A program made the position numbers and the translations under genes. This document shows, piece after piece, positions 1-8,661 of a stretch of DNA of 21,268 nucleotides. The notes under the pieces are model-generated. The model worked only from the letters and a program-made list of their open reading frames with translations, did not search any database and was not told where the DNA came from. The stretch lies in NCBI RefSeq assembly GCF_040605455.1, contig NZ_JBEXCV010000149.1, positions 1 to 21,268 on the forward strand, given 5' to 3'. This stretch comes from Embleya sp040605455 (GTDB lineage: Bacteria; Actinomycetota; Actinomycetes; Streptomycetales; Streptomycetaceae). Numbering within the stretch: position 1 is the first letter of the stretch; each line of letters starts with the position of its first letter.

Positions 1-57
1 TAGAGCATCACCTTGCCAAGGTGAGGGTCGCGAGTTCGAATCTCGTCGTCCGCTCCA
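1..57 (+). tRNA. tRNA-Gly (anticodon GCC), 3' part
   Basis: The window opens inside a tRNA gene. The anticodon arm is a 5-bp stem (TCACC/GGTGA) around the loop TTGCCAA, which gives anticodon GCC and so glycine. It is followed by a short variable loop and a T-arm with stem GCGAG/CTCGT around TTCGAAT. The acceptor strand CGTCCGC, discriminator T and an encoded CCA end at base 57. The 5' acceptor strand and most of the D-arm lie to the left of the window. The fold is clear; only the missing 5' end limits the call. Confidence 0.93.
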
Positions 58-60
58 TGA

Positions 61-92
61 GAAGGCCGGATCACTTATGTGATCCGGCCTTC
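61..92 (+). terminator. terminator of the tRNA-Gly gene
   Basis: A perfect 14-bp inverted repeat (61-74 with 79-92) closes on the 4-base loop TTAT, starting 3 bases after the tRNA CCA. The following bases (CTGCTGTG) do not form a U-run, which is common for actinobacterial hairpin terminators. It could work in either direction. Confidence 0.8.
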
Positions 93-156
93 CTGCTGTG
101 CGCGAAAGGCATGCGTATCCCGGGCCCGCAAGGGCGCGGGTGCGCCGAGAACGCGA

Positions 157-189
157 CACCGCCGGACCCCGGCGAGGGGTCCGGCGGTG
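157..189 (-). terminator. purC terminator hairpin
   Basis: A perfect 14-bp GC-rich stem (157-170 with 176-189) with the loop GGCGA lies 12 bases beyond the purC stop codon on the minus strand. No U-run follows. It also faces the tRNA transcript, so it may act from both sides. Confidence 0.75.
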
Positions 190-201
190 ATCGATGTCGT
201 G

Positions 202-1104
<903 letters not shown>

Positions 1105-1229
1105 TGAAACCAGCACTCTCTCGGGTCGTGGGCTCGCCGCGTGTGCGCCGGGGCGAGGGCGAGCCGAGTCTTTCACGGCCCCGGCCCGGGCCGGAACGCA
1201 CCGGTCCGTGCGCGGATGCCGGGCAGGGT

Positions 1230-2615
1230 CTAGGCCGCCGACCCGCCCGGGTGGACCGGTTCGCGGGTGGGGACGCCGATGCGGGCCAGCCATGTGCGCA
1301 GCGGGGCGTCGTTGCCCTCGTCGACGGCGCGGGTGATCAGGGTCGCCAGGTCGACCGCCCGGCCGGCCCCGTCGACCAGGACCGGGCCGTCCAGCCAGTC
1401 CACCGCCGGGCGCATCCGGCCGGTGTCCAGGGCCGCACACGCGACCACCGCGAACAGATGGTCCGCGGCCTTGCGCCGGCCCTCGTCCGGATCCCGGCGC
1501 AGCACCGCCAGGGCGTCGTCGACCGGGGCCGCGAACGCCTCGGCCCGGGCCCGCCAGACCGGCTCGATGACCGCCTGCGGGTAGTCCGCCCAGCGCACCG
1601 GGTCCGGGGTCGGGCCGTCCGCGAAGATGCCCGCCGCGAGCCGGGAGATCTCGCCGTCCACGGCGATCGGGTCGGTGAGCAGGTCGCTGGCGGGCCGCTC
1701 GGCCAGCCGCGCGCCGAACGCGTCCGCGAGCCTGTCCCGCCGGGACAGCTCGGTCAGCGCCGACACCACGCCCGCCATCAGCGCGTCCGGGCGCCGTCCG
1801 ATCGTCCAGGCGGGGGCCGCGAGCCGGGTCAGCAGCCGGTCCCAGCCCGCGTAGGCCAGGCCGACCTGTTCGTGTGCGGTGGCCCGCAGTTCCGGCTCCA
1901 GCGGGATGGCCAGCGCCGCCGCGCCGACCGCGATCTCGCGTTCCATCAGCTCGGCGTGCCCCTGGCACAGGCCCAGCAGTTGGCGGGCGAACGCGCGGGA
2001 GAGGCGGCGAGCCGGGCGCAACAGGCGCGGGGCGGGCGAGCGTCGCACGTCGGCGACGGCGTCCAGCCTGCGCACCCAGCGCCGCGCGCCCGCGACGGCC
2101 GGTTCGGCGGATGCCTCGGTGCCCGCCACGACCGGCGCGAGCAGGGCGCGCAGTTCGCCCACCCGCAGCCACCACAGGAACGGTGCGCCGATCACCAGCA
2201 CGGTGCGCCGCGACCGTCGGGGGTCGGGTTCCAGCCAGCTGTCGCATTCGGGGCACAACCGGATGCCGTCCGGCATCGGGACACGCAGTTCCTCGGCCAG
2301 CTCGCGCACCATCGTGTGCAGTTCGGGGGCTTCCCGTGGTCCCAGCGTGATCGCCGGGACGCCGGTCCGGCGCACCAGCGTGAGGTCGAGCGCGACCCAG
2401 GCGAGCACAGCTACCAGGGCCACCGCCAAGGCGGCGAGCAGCGTTCCCGGGGCACTTGCGCCGTAGGTGCGCGAGGCGCCGTACAGCAGCAGGCCGGCGG
2501 CCGTGAGCACGGCCAGGAGAGCGCCGTTGCGCACCCACAGCACGGCGCGCGCCCGCGCGCGTGCCTCGGCCAGCGCCAGTGGTTCGGCCGACTCGCCCAC
2601 ACGCATCGCCCCCAT
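1230..2615 (-). CDS. membrane protein, M48 peptidase-like without the HExxH zinc motif
   Basis: This is a 461-aa protein with two predicted membrane helices near the N-terminus (about 30-47 and 57-80) and a long cytosolic, Arg/Ala-rich remainder. After the helices, GVPAITLGPREAPELH (about 85-100) and then VLVIGAPFLWWLRVGELRALLA (139-160, in two overlapping pieces IGAPFLWWL and VGELRALLA) resemble the segment of M48 Zn-proteases that leads into LAHELGH. Here the HExxH position reads PVVAG (161-165), so the zinc-binding histidines are absent. A single CPEC (121-124) is also present. The ATG at 2615 has AGGA 4 bases upstream; an in-frame ATG at 2606 is an alternative. The role is unknown; a non-catalytic membrane scaffold is an inference. 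It sits between purD and purC on the same strand but with gaps of 125-183 bp. Confidence 0.75.
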   Translation of the reverse strand: MGAMRVGESAEPLALAEARARARAVLWVRNGALLAVLTAAGLLLYGASRTYGASAPGTLLAALAVALVAVLAWVALDLTLVRRTGVPAITLGPREAPELHTMVRELAEELRVPMPDGIRLCPECDSWLEPDPRRSRRTVLVIGAPFLWWLRVGELRALLAPVVAGTEASAEPAVAGARRWVRRLDAVADVRRSPAPRLLRPARRLSRAFARQLLGLCQGHAELMEREIAVGAAALAIPLEPELRATAHEQVGLAYAGWDRLLTRLAAPAWTIGRRPDALMAGVVSALTELSRRDRLADAFGARLAERPASDLLTDPIAVDGEISRLAAGIFADGPTPDPVRWADYPQAVIEPVWRARAEAFAAPVDDALAVLRRDPDEGRRKAADHLFAVVACAALDTGRMRPAVDWLDGPVLVDGAGRAVDLATLITRAVDEGNDAPLRTWLARIGVPTREPVHPGGSAA

Positions 2616-2644
2616 CCGATCCTGGATCCGGGGATCACTCGTCC

Positions 2645-2722
2645 GGGTCGTCGGTCACGACCCGCGGTGCTCGCACGATAATGCGACGAGTTCGGGTGTT
2701 CAGCCCCTTCGGGCCGAACACC
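2645..2722. other. purD to M48-like intergenic region with two hairpins
   Basis: The 183-bp gap between the two genes holds two inverted repeats. One (2645-2651 with 2657-2663, GGGTCGT/ACGACCC) lies just ahead of the M48-like start. The other (2695-2701 with 2716-2722, GGTGTTC/GAACACC) encloses a second small stem, CCC/GGG. The outer hairpin could end purD transcription; the inner one could belong to the M48-like leader. A third repeat (2785-2793 with 2802-2810, GCGAACGGC/GCCGTTCGC) spans the purD stop codon. None has a U-run, so function is a guess. Confidence 0.35.
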
Positions 2723-2798
2723 ATCCCTGCGAGTGAGATCCGGGGCCGGACGGCTGTGCGTGTTTGAGCCGACCGGTAACGACTGCGAACGGCCGAAT

Positions 2799-4079
2799 TC
2801 AGCCGTTCGCGACCCCTCCGGCGACGCTGATCTCGCCCCGGATCGCCTTGGCGGCGATGTCGGTGCGATGGTGCGAGCCGGGCAGGCCGATCAGCGCGAC
2901 ACCCTCGTACGCGCGTTCGCGTGCCTGCTCCAGGGTCGCCCCGGTACCGGTCACCGAGAGCACCCGGCCGCCGGAGGACAACACGTCGCCGGCCTCGCCG
3001 CGGCGGGTGCCGCCGTGCAGGACGTAGGTGTGCGGGAGCTTGGCCACCTCGGCCAGGCCCTTGATCGGGTCGCCGGTGCGTGGGGTGGCCGGGTAGTTCT
3101 CCGCGGCCACCACGACGGTCACGGCCGCGCCCTCGTGCCAGCGCAGCGGCTCCAGCTCGCCCAGGCGCCCGGTGGCGGACGCGTGCAGCACGCCGGCCAG
3201 CGGGGTGGCCAGGCTCGCCAGCACGACCTGGGTCTCCGGGTCGCCGAACCGGCAGTTGTACTCGATCACGCGCGGGCCGCGCGAGGTCAGCGCCAGGCCG
3301 ATGAACAGCACACCGGAGAACGGAGTGCCGCGGCGGCGCATCTCGTCCACGGTGGGTTGGGCGACGGTACGCACCAGGTCCTCGGTCAGGCCCTCGGGGG
3401 CCCACGGGAGCGGGGTGTAGGCGCCCATGCCGCCGGTGTTGGGGCCCGCGTCCTGATCGCCGACCCGCTTGAAGTCCTGGGCGGGCTGTAGGGCCACCAC
3501 GTCGTTGCCGTCGCACAGCACGAACAGCGAGACCTCGGGGCCGTCCAGGAACTCCTCGATCACCACGCGGTCGCAGGACGCGGCGTGCGCGCGGGCGACC
3601 TCGAGGTCGTCGGTGACCACGACGCCCTTGCCGGCGGCGAGGCCGTCGTCCTTGACCACATAGGGCGGCCCGAACGCGTCCAGCGCGTGATCGGCCTCCT
3701 CGGGGTTGGTACACACGTAGCTGCGCGCGGTGGGCACGCCGGCCGCGGCCATCACCTCCTTGGCGAACGCCTTGGAGCCTTCCAACCGGGCGGCGGTGCC
3801 GGAGGGGCCGAAGCAGTCGATGCCACGAGCGCGCACGGCGTCCGCGACGCCGGCGACCAGCGGCGCCTCGGGGCCGACGACGACGAGGTCGACTCCGAGC
3901 CGTTGCGCGAGGTCGGCCACGTCCCCGGCGTTGAGGGCGTCGACCTGGCGCAGCTCGGCCACCTGGGCGATGCCGGCGTTGCCGGGCGCGCAGTAGACGG
4001 CGGAGACCGCGGAGTCGAGGGAGAGCGAGCGGCACAGCGCGTGCTCACGGGCACCGCTGCCAATCACGAGGACCTTCAC
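2799..4079 (-). CDS. purD: phosphoribosylamine-glycine ligase (GAR synthetase)
   Basis: PurD condenses 5-phosphoribosylamine with glycine using ATP to form GAR, the second step of de novo purine synthesis. The 426-aa product has the N-terminal GSGAREHAL loop (about 7-15), PGNAG (32-36), GPEAPL (69-74), GSKAFAK (101-107) and the ATP-grasp segment VVKDDGLAAGKGV (141-153), then the ATP-grasp core and a C-terminal domain; length is normal. Translation starts at a GTG (4079), with only a weak AGG about 10 bases before it. The unrecognised gene upstream ends 37 bp away on the same strand, so the two may be cotranscribed. Confidence 0.96.
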   Translation of the reverse strand: MKVLVIGSGAREHALCRSLSLDSAVSAVYCAPGNAGIAQVAELRQVDALNAGDVADLAQRLGVDLVVVGPEAPLVAGVADAVRARGIDCFGPSGTAARLEGSKAFAKEVMAAAGVPTARSYVCTNPEEADHALDAFGPPYVVKDDGLAAGKGVVVTDDLEVARAHAASCDRVVIEEFLDGPEVSLFVLCDGNDVVALQPAQDFKRVGDQDAGPNTGGMGAYTPLPWAPEGLTEDLVRTVAQPTVDEMRRRGTPFSGVLFIGLALTSRGPRVIEYNCRFGDPETQVVLASLATPLAGVLHASATGRLGELEPLRWHEGAAVTVVVAAENYPATPRTGDPIKGLAEVAKLPHTYVLHGGTRRGEAGDVLSSGGRVLSVTGTGATLEQARERAYEGVALIGLPGSHHRTDIAAKAIRGEISVAGGVANG

Positions 4080-4116
4080 ACCGGCAGCCTAGTGCCGTGC
4101 GCCACGAGCACCGAAC

Positions 4117-4719
4117 TCAGGCGAAGACCACCATCGCGCCCAGCGTCACACTCTCCTGCGCCGCGGCGTACAGGGTCGCCCACACGAAGCGCTCGCGGGC
4201 GAACGGCGCGCCGTCGTAGGTGGGCGTGGGCCGGGGCGGGTCGAGCAGGTCGACCCCGATGTAGGGGGCGAGATCCTCCAGCTCGCGCAGCATGCCCAGG
4301 CTGGAGCCCAGCGGCCCGCCGTCCTCGGGCAGCGGGTCGTCCATCAGCGGCTGCGGGAAGTCGACCGGCAGGTAGGCGCCCGCGTGGTCGTAGTGCCAGA
4401 CCAGATGCGAGAACTGGGCGGCCGCCTCGAAGGTCTCCAGGAGGCGGTCGTAGTCCTCGCCCAGCTGCTCCACCGGGGTGACCGGGAACCCCGTGCGGTG
4501 CAGCAGATAGGCGCGGCGCAGGTAGTGCAGCGATTCGTGGTCGAATGCGCCGGCCAGCCGCACCTCGGCGGTACCGGGCTGCCACGTGCGCACCGGTACG
4601 GCCGGCAGGCCGTTGCCGACGAGCGCCGCGTCGTAGGCGGCCAACTCGTCGCGGAACGGATTCTCCGGGTTGTGACACAGCGCGTCCACCAGCGGAACGA
4701 GCCAGACGTCGCAATCCAC
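4117..4719 (-). CDS. unrecognised 200-aa soluble protein
   Basis: I do not recognise a family. The product is acidic, rich in Trp, His, Pro and Tyr, has no signal peptide or membrane helix, and reads as a compact cytosolic protein. Notable segments are WLVPLVDALCHNP (about 6-18), HESLHYLRRAYLLHRTG (about 61-77), FSHLVWHYDHAGAYLP (about 103-118) and an alanine-rich tail ending in GAMVVFA. The GTG start at 4719 is backed by GGGAG about 7 bases upstream. GC-rich codon third positions and the tight spacing to purD (37 bp) support a real gene. It lies between gntR and purD in the same direction, but nothing links it to purine synthesis except position. Confidence 0.8.
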   Translation of the reverse strand: MDCDVWLVPLVDALCHNPENPFRDELAAYDAALVGNGLPAVPVRTWQPGTAEVRLAGAFDHESLHYLRRAYLLHRTGFPVTPVEQLGEDYDRLLETFEAAAQFSHLVWHYDHAGAYLPVDFPQPLMDDPLPEDGGPLGSSLGMLRELEDLAPYIGVDLLDPPRPTPTYDGAPFARERFVWATLYAAAQESVTLGAMVVFA

Positions 4720-4793
4720 GGTGCAGCTCCCGGTCTTGTCGGTGCGGGTGGCGGGTCAGGGCGCCACCGTACCGTCCTGTGGCAAAGCGATCG

Positions 4794-5516
4794 TCAGCGC
4801 GCGTCCGCCAGTTCACGGGCGAGCCGGCGGCCGACCGAGGTGTAGTCGCGCATCAGCGCCATCGCCGCCTCCGCGTCGCGCCGCGCGACCCGGTCGGCGA
4901 GTTCGCGGTAGCGGCCCCAGCCCGACACAGTCGGCGGTGCGTCGCGCAGGTAGGGAACGATGTACATCCAGGCTTGGACCCGGAGCACGGCGAGCACGTC
5001 CGCCAGTCGGCGATTGCCACTCCAGCGCCCGAGTTCGCCGAAGAAGCGGCGATCGAGCAGGGCCACCTCGGACACGTCGCCGTTCCACCGCGCCGCGTCG
5101 AGCCGGTCGCCGAGCGCGCGCAGCGCGGGCATCGCCTCCTCCGGCGCGGTGCGCGCGACCCGGCCGATCAGCGGGACGCCGAGCAGTCGGCGGGACTCGA
5201 CGATCTCGGCGAAGTCGGTCCAGGTGAAGGTGCACACCTGGAAGCCGCGGTGGTGGCCGCCGAGCAGCAGACCCTGCGCGGCCAGTTGGATCAGCGCCTC
5301 CCGCACGGGGGTTGCCGAAACCCCGAAGCGTTGCGCGGTCTCGTTGACGGTGAGCGAGGTGCCGGCCGCGAGCCGCCCGGTCACCAGGTCGTCGCTGAGC
5401 ACCTCGGCGATCTCCTGGCGCAGGCTGATCCGCCGCAACGGGGCCTTCCCGCCGATGGGATCGGCCGCGCCGAAAAACAGGCCGCCGTCTAAAACACTGC
5501 CCTGTGCCGACTGCAC
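4794..5516 (-). CDS. GntR family transcriptional regulator, FCD subfamily
   Basis: A 240-aa regulator with an N-terminal winged helix-turn-helix (about 27-85; core TVNETAQRFGVSATPVREAL) and an all-helical FCD ligand domain (about 100-235). In FCD proteins an Asp and several His bind a metal. Here the Asp is kept (D155 in LLDRRFF) but the usual His of D-x-x-F-H is F159, and the two later His positions appear as Y203 (GRYRELAD) and Y225 (MRDYTSVG). The metal site therefore looks lost, and the ligand may be bound differently. The GTG at 5516 has GGGAAGAG about 5 bases upstream, and no other in-frame ATG or GTG precedes the DNA-binding domain. Codon 9 is TTA (5490-5492), so translation should need the bldA tRNA if this is a streptomycete. 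The likely targets are itself or the nearby aminotransferase; this is inferred. Confidence 0.9.
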   Translation of the reverse strand: MQSAQGSVLDGGLFFGAADPIGGKAPLRRISLRQEIAEVLSDDLVTGRLAAGTSLTVNETAQRFGVSATPVREALIQLAAQGLLLGGHHRGFQVCTFTWTDFAEIVESRRLLGVPLIGRVARTAPEEAMPALRALGDRLDAARWNGDVSEVALLDRRFFGELGRWSGNRRLADVLAVLRVQAWMYIVPYLRDAPPTVSGWGRYRELADRVARRDAEAAMALMRDYTSVGRRLARELADAR

Positions 5517-5534
5517 GCGGTCTCTTCCCGCCGG

Positions 5535-5607
5535 CCGTCGACGCCGTCGCGTCGACGGGCATCCGTCCGATCAAGTCGATCGCGTCGATCATATGAACGG
5601 ATATCCG
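5535..5607. promoter_or_regulatory. palindrome and repeat cluster upstream of gntR (possible operator)
   Basis: Just upstream of the gntR ribosome site lie several symmetric elements. There is a perfect 9-bp inverted repeat CCGTCGACG/CGTCGACGG (5535-5543 and 5550-5558). GATC is repeated every 9 bp (5569, 5578, 5587), with the inverted pair GATCG-CGT-CGATC at 5578-5590. TCATATGA (5589-5596) and the 10-bp palindrome CGGATATCCG (5598-5607) follow. GntR proteins bind short symmetric operators and often repress themselves, so this is a reasonable operator and promoter region. The exact site cannot be told from sequence alone. Confidence 0.4.
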
Positions 5608-5694
5608 ATTTGGGGAGCAACGTGCCCATCCGATTTCGCCCGCGACGTCGGGAGTTCGACCATCGGATCCGCCAACTGCGGGCCGTGGACGCCG

Positions 5695-5736
5695 AAAAAA
5701 GCCGTACCCGCACCGATCGGGGTGCGGGTACGGCTT
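5695..5736 (-). terminator. intrinsic terminator of the aminotransferase gene
   Basis: A perfect 16-bp stem (5699-5714 with 5721-5736) with a 6-base loop is followed, on the minus strand, by a run of six U (5695-5700). It lies about 65 bases after the aminotransferase stop and separates that gene from gntR. This is the most classical rho-independent terminator of the left half. Confidence 0.9.
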
Positions 5737-5800
5737 GTTGCGAAGGCTCGACCCGGACCGCCCGAGACCGGGCGGATTCCGAAGGAGGGTCAGGGTGTGC

Positions 5801-7153
5801 TCACGCGCAGAACGCGTCCGCGACGGTCAGCGCCTCGTCCAGGATGGCCAGGCCTTCCTTGACCTCGCCCTCGGTGCTCGTGCAGGGCGGCACCACGTGG
5901 GTGCGGTTCATGTTGACGAACGGCCACAGGCCGCGGGCCTTGCAGGCCGCGGTGAACTCGTTCATCGGCTGCGCGGCCGGGCCGGCGGCGTTGTAGGCGA
6001 CCAGCGGTTCGCGGGTCTCCTTGTTCTTGACCAGCTCGATCGCCCAGAACACGCCGAGGCCGCGGACCTCGCCGACGCTCGCGTGCCGCTCGGCCATCGC
6101 GCGCAGCTCGGGGCCGATCACGCTCTCGCCGAGCCACTTGGCGTTCTCGACGATCTTCTCCTCGCGCATCGCGGTGATCGTCGCGACGGCGGCGGCGCAC
6201 GCGAGCGGGTGACCGGAGTAGGTCAGGCCGCCGGGGAAGGGGCGCTCGCGGAACGTCTCGAAGATGCGGTCGGAGATGATCACGCCGCCGAGCGGGACGT
6301 ATCCGGAGTTGACGCCCTTCGCGAAGGTGATCAGGTCCGGGGTGATGTCCCAGTTGTCGACGGCGAACCACGCGCCGGTGCGGCCGAAGCCGGCCATCAC
6401 CTCGTCGGCGATGAAGATGATTCCGTACTTGTCGCACAGCGCCCGGACACCGGCAAGGTAGCCGGGCGGCGGCACCAGGATGCCGGCGGTGCCGACCACG
6501 GTCTCCAGCACGATCGCGGCGATCGTCTGGGCGCCCTCGAACACGATGGTGTTCTCCAGGTGCGTCAGCGCACGCTCGCACTCCTGCGCCTCGCCGTCCG
6601 CGTGGAAGGCGGAGCGGTAGGCGTACGGACCCCAGAAGTGCACGATGCCGGACACGCCGGTCTCGTTCGGCCAGCGGCGCGGGTCGCCGGTCAGCGCGAT
6701 CGCGTTGGCGGTGGCGCCGTGGTACGAGCGGTAGGTGGAGAGCACCTTGTGCCGGCCGGTGTGCAGGCGCGCCATCCGGATCGCGTTCTCGTTCGCCTCG
6801 GCGCCGCCGTTGGTGAAGAAGACCCGGTTGAGGTCGCCGGGGGCGAGCTCGGTGATCAGCCGCGCGGCCTCGCTGCGGGCGTCGTTGGCGAAGGCCGGCT
6901 GGATCATGCACAGCTTGTCGGCCTGCGCCTTGATCGCCGCGACGACCTTGGGGTGCTGGTGCCCGATGTTGGTATTGACCAGCTGCGACGCGAAGTCCAG
7001 GTATCGATTGCCGTCGTAGTCCCAGAAGTAGGAACCTTCGGCACCCGCGACCGCCAGCGGGCTGATGAGCCCCTGCGCGGACCAGGAGTGGAAGACATGG
7101 GCGCGGTCGGCGTCGTAGACGGCCTGCCCGGCCGCCGGGTCCAGAGTGCTCAT
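5801..7153 (-). CDS. class-III PLP-dependent aminotransferase (omega-amino acid:pyruvate type)
   Basis: The 450-aa product is a fold-type I class-III aminotransferase, a cytoplasmic PLP enzyme. It shows YFWDYDGNRYLDFASQ (about 42-57), NIGHQHPKV (62-70), FFTNGGAEANENAIRMAR (112-129), YRSYHGAT (141-148), IADEVMAGFGRTG (248-260, with D250 for the PLP nitrogen) and the Schiff-base lysine in FAKGVNSGYVPLGG (K279). The pattern is nearest to omega-amino acid:pyruvate enzymes such as those using beta-alanine, GABA or taurine; the substrate cannot be fixed from sequence. The ATG at 7153 has AGGG about 7 bases upstream. Strong terminators flank it on both sides, so it is likely a single-gene unit. The GntR gene downstream is a plausible regulator. 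Confidence 0.92.
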   Translation of the reverse strand: MSTLDPAAGQAVYDADRAHVFHSWSAQGLISPLAVAGAEGSYFWDYDGNRYLDFASQLVNTNIGHQHPKVVAAIKAQADKLCMIQPAFANDARSEAARLITELAPGDLNRVFFTNGGAEANENAIRMARLHTGRHKVLSTYRSYHGATANAIALTGDPRRWPNETGVSGIVHFWGPYAYRSAFHADGEAQECERALTHLENTIVFEGAQTIAAIVLETVVGTAGILVPPPGYLAGVRALCDKYGIIFIADEVMAGFGRTGAWFAVDNWDITPDLITFAKGVNSGYVPLGGVIISDRIFETFRERPFPGGLTYSGHPLACAAAVATITAMREEKIVENAKWLGESVIGPELRAMAERHASVGEVRGLGVFWAIELVKNKETREPLVAYNAAGPAAQPMNEFTAACKARGLWPFVNMNRTHVVPPCTSTEGEVKEGLAILDEALTVADAFCA

Positions 7154-7207
7154 GCGGCCACCCTACGGCCGCACAAACGCCGCTCGGACCGTCAGGTTGT
7201 CAACGAT

Positions 7208-7246
7208 CACGGGGTCCGGCCGACAGTGTGTCGGCCGGACCCCGTG
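7208..7246 (-). terminator. purA terminator hairpin
   Basis: A perfect 18-bp stem (7208-7225 with 7229-7246) closes on a 3-base loop, about 23 bases beyond the purA stop and upstream of the aminotransferase start. There is no U-run on the minus strand. It is among the most stable hairpins in the window and should insulate purA from the aminotransferase gene. Confidence 0.85.
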
Positions 7247-7268
7247 CGTGTTTCGTCGCCGCGATCCG

Positions 7269-8561
7269 CTACTTGCCGCGGAGCAGGCTGTTGATCTCGA
7301 TGGTCTGCGTGCGGCCGGGGCCGACGCCGATCGCCGAGATCGGGGCACCGGACATGTCCTCCAGGGCCCGGACGTACGCCTGCGCGTTCTTGGGCAGATC
7401 CTCGAAGGTCTGCGCGCCGGTGATGTCCTCGGTCCAGCCGGGGAGCTTCTCGTAGATCGGCTTCGCGTGGTGGAAGTCGGTCTGCGACATCGGCAGTTCG
7501 TCGTGCCGCACGCCGTCGATGTCGTACGCGACGCAGACCGGGATCTCCTCCCAGCCGGTCAGCACGTCCAGCTTGGTCAGGAAGAAGTCGGTGAGTCCGT
7601 TGACCCGGGTCGCGTAGCGCGCGATGACCGCGTCGAACCACCCGCAGCGCCGGTCGCGACCGGTGGTCACGCCGCGCTCGTGGCCGATCCGGCGCAGCGC
7701 CTCGCCGTCCTCGTCGAAGAGCTCGGTCGGGAACGGTCCGGCACCCACGCGCGTGGTGTACGCCTTGAGGATGCCGATCACGCCGGTGATCTTGGTCGGG
7801 CCGATGCCGGATCCGGCACACGCGCCGCCCGCCGTCGGGTTGGAGGACGTCACGAATGGATACGTGCCGTGGTCCACGTCCAGCAGCGTGCCCTGACCAC
7901 CTTCGAGCAGGACGACCTTGCCCTGGTCCAGGGCCCGGTTCAGGACCAGCGTGGTGTCGGCGACGTACGGCTCGAGCTGCTCGGCGTAGCCGAGGTATTC
8001 CTCGACCACCTCCTCGACCCGCAGCTCGCGGCGGTTGTACATCTTGACCAGCATCTGGTTCTTGTCCGACAGCGCGCTCTCGACCTTTTGGGTCAGGATG
8101 CCGACGTCGAACAGGTCCTGGACGCGGATCCCGACCCGGTTGATCTTGTCGGCGTAGGCCGGGCCGATGCCGCGCCCGGTGGTGCCGATCCTGCGCTTGC
8201 CGAGGAACCGTTCCGTCACCTTGTCGAGGGTGCGGTGGTACGGCGTGATCAGGTGCGCATTGCCCGAGATGAGCAACTTGGAGGTATCGATGCCGCGTTC
8301 GACCAGGGTGCTGATCTCGTGGAGCAGCACCCCCGGGTCGACCACGACACCGTTGCCGATGACGGGCGTGCACTCGGGCGTGAGGATGCCGGAGGGCAGC
8401 AGGTGGAGGGCGTACTTCTGATCGCCGATGACAACGGTATGGCCGGCATTGTTGCCGCCCTGGTACCGGACCACGTAGTCGACGGATCCGCCGAGCAGGT
8501 CGGTAGCCTTCCCCTTGCCCTCGTCTCCCCATTGGGCGCCGACGAGTACGAGTGCGGGCAT
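7269..8561 (-). CDS. purA: adenylosuccinate synthetase
   Basis: PurA makes adenylosuccinate from IMP, aspartate and GTP, the first committed step to AMP. The 430-aa product starts MPALVLVGAQWGDEGKGKA, with the GTP-binding GDEGKGK at 12-18 (catalytic D13) and GNNAGHTVV at 36-44 (catalytic H41). Further family segments are GTTGRGIGPAYADK and GGQGTLLDVDHGTYPFVT. Length is normal. The ATG at 8561 is preceded by GGAAGGGG about 10 bases away. It is divergent from the DGK-like gene and ends at an 18-bp hairpin. Longer upstream frames are open only because of the high GC content. Confidence 0.97.
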   Translation of the reverse strand: MPALVLVGAQWGDEGKGKATDLLGGSVDYVVRYQGGNNAGHTVVIGDQKYALHLLPSGILTPECTPVIGNGVVVDPGVLLHEISTLVERGIDTSKLLISGNAHLITPYHRTLDKVTERFLGKRRIGTTGRGIGPAYADKINRVGIRVQDLFDVGILTQKVESALSDKNQMLVKMYNRRELRVEEVVEEYLGYAEQLEPYVADTTLVLNRALDQGKVVLLEGGQGTLLDVDHGTYPFVTSSNPTAGGACAGSGIGPTKITGVIGILKAYTTRVGAGPFPTELFDEDGEALRRIGHERGVTTGRDRRCGWFDAVIARYATRVNGLTDFFLTKLDVLTGWEEIPVCVAYDIDGVRHDELPMSQTDFHHAKPIYEKLPGWTEDITGAQTFEDLPKNAQAYVRALEDMSGAPISAIGVGPGRTQTIEINSLLRGK

Positions 8562-8619
8562 GAGGCGTACACCCCTTCCAGGCGGGGCATGTTTGACAAC
8601 GGGAGCCCCGGACGGTCCA

Positions 8620-8650
8620 AGCCCCTTGACGCGGTGCGCGGCAAGGGGCT
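8620..8650. other. stem-loop in the purA / DGK-like intergenic region
   Basis: A 9-bp inverted repeat, AGCCCCTTG (8620-8628) with CAAGGGGCT (8642-8650), encloses a 13-base loop. It would lie in the purA leader if the promoter at 8662-8691 is right. It may be a binding site or an RNA hairpin; I see no known purine riboswitch pattern. Confidence 0.4.
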
Positions 8651-8661
8651 CTTGCGGGGAG

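Noticed and set aside
1105..2538. Upstream extension of the purC frame to about 780 codons
   Set aside because: The extra part overlaps the M48-like gene in another frame and is Arg/Gly-rich without family similarity; the PurC N-terminus fixes the start near 1104.
2635..4035. Second long leftward open frame overlapping purD
   Set aside because: It is Arg-rich and lacks motifs; purD in the neighbouring frame is certain.
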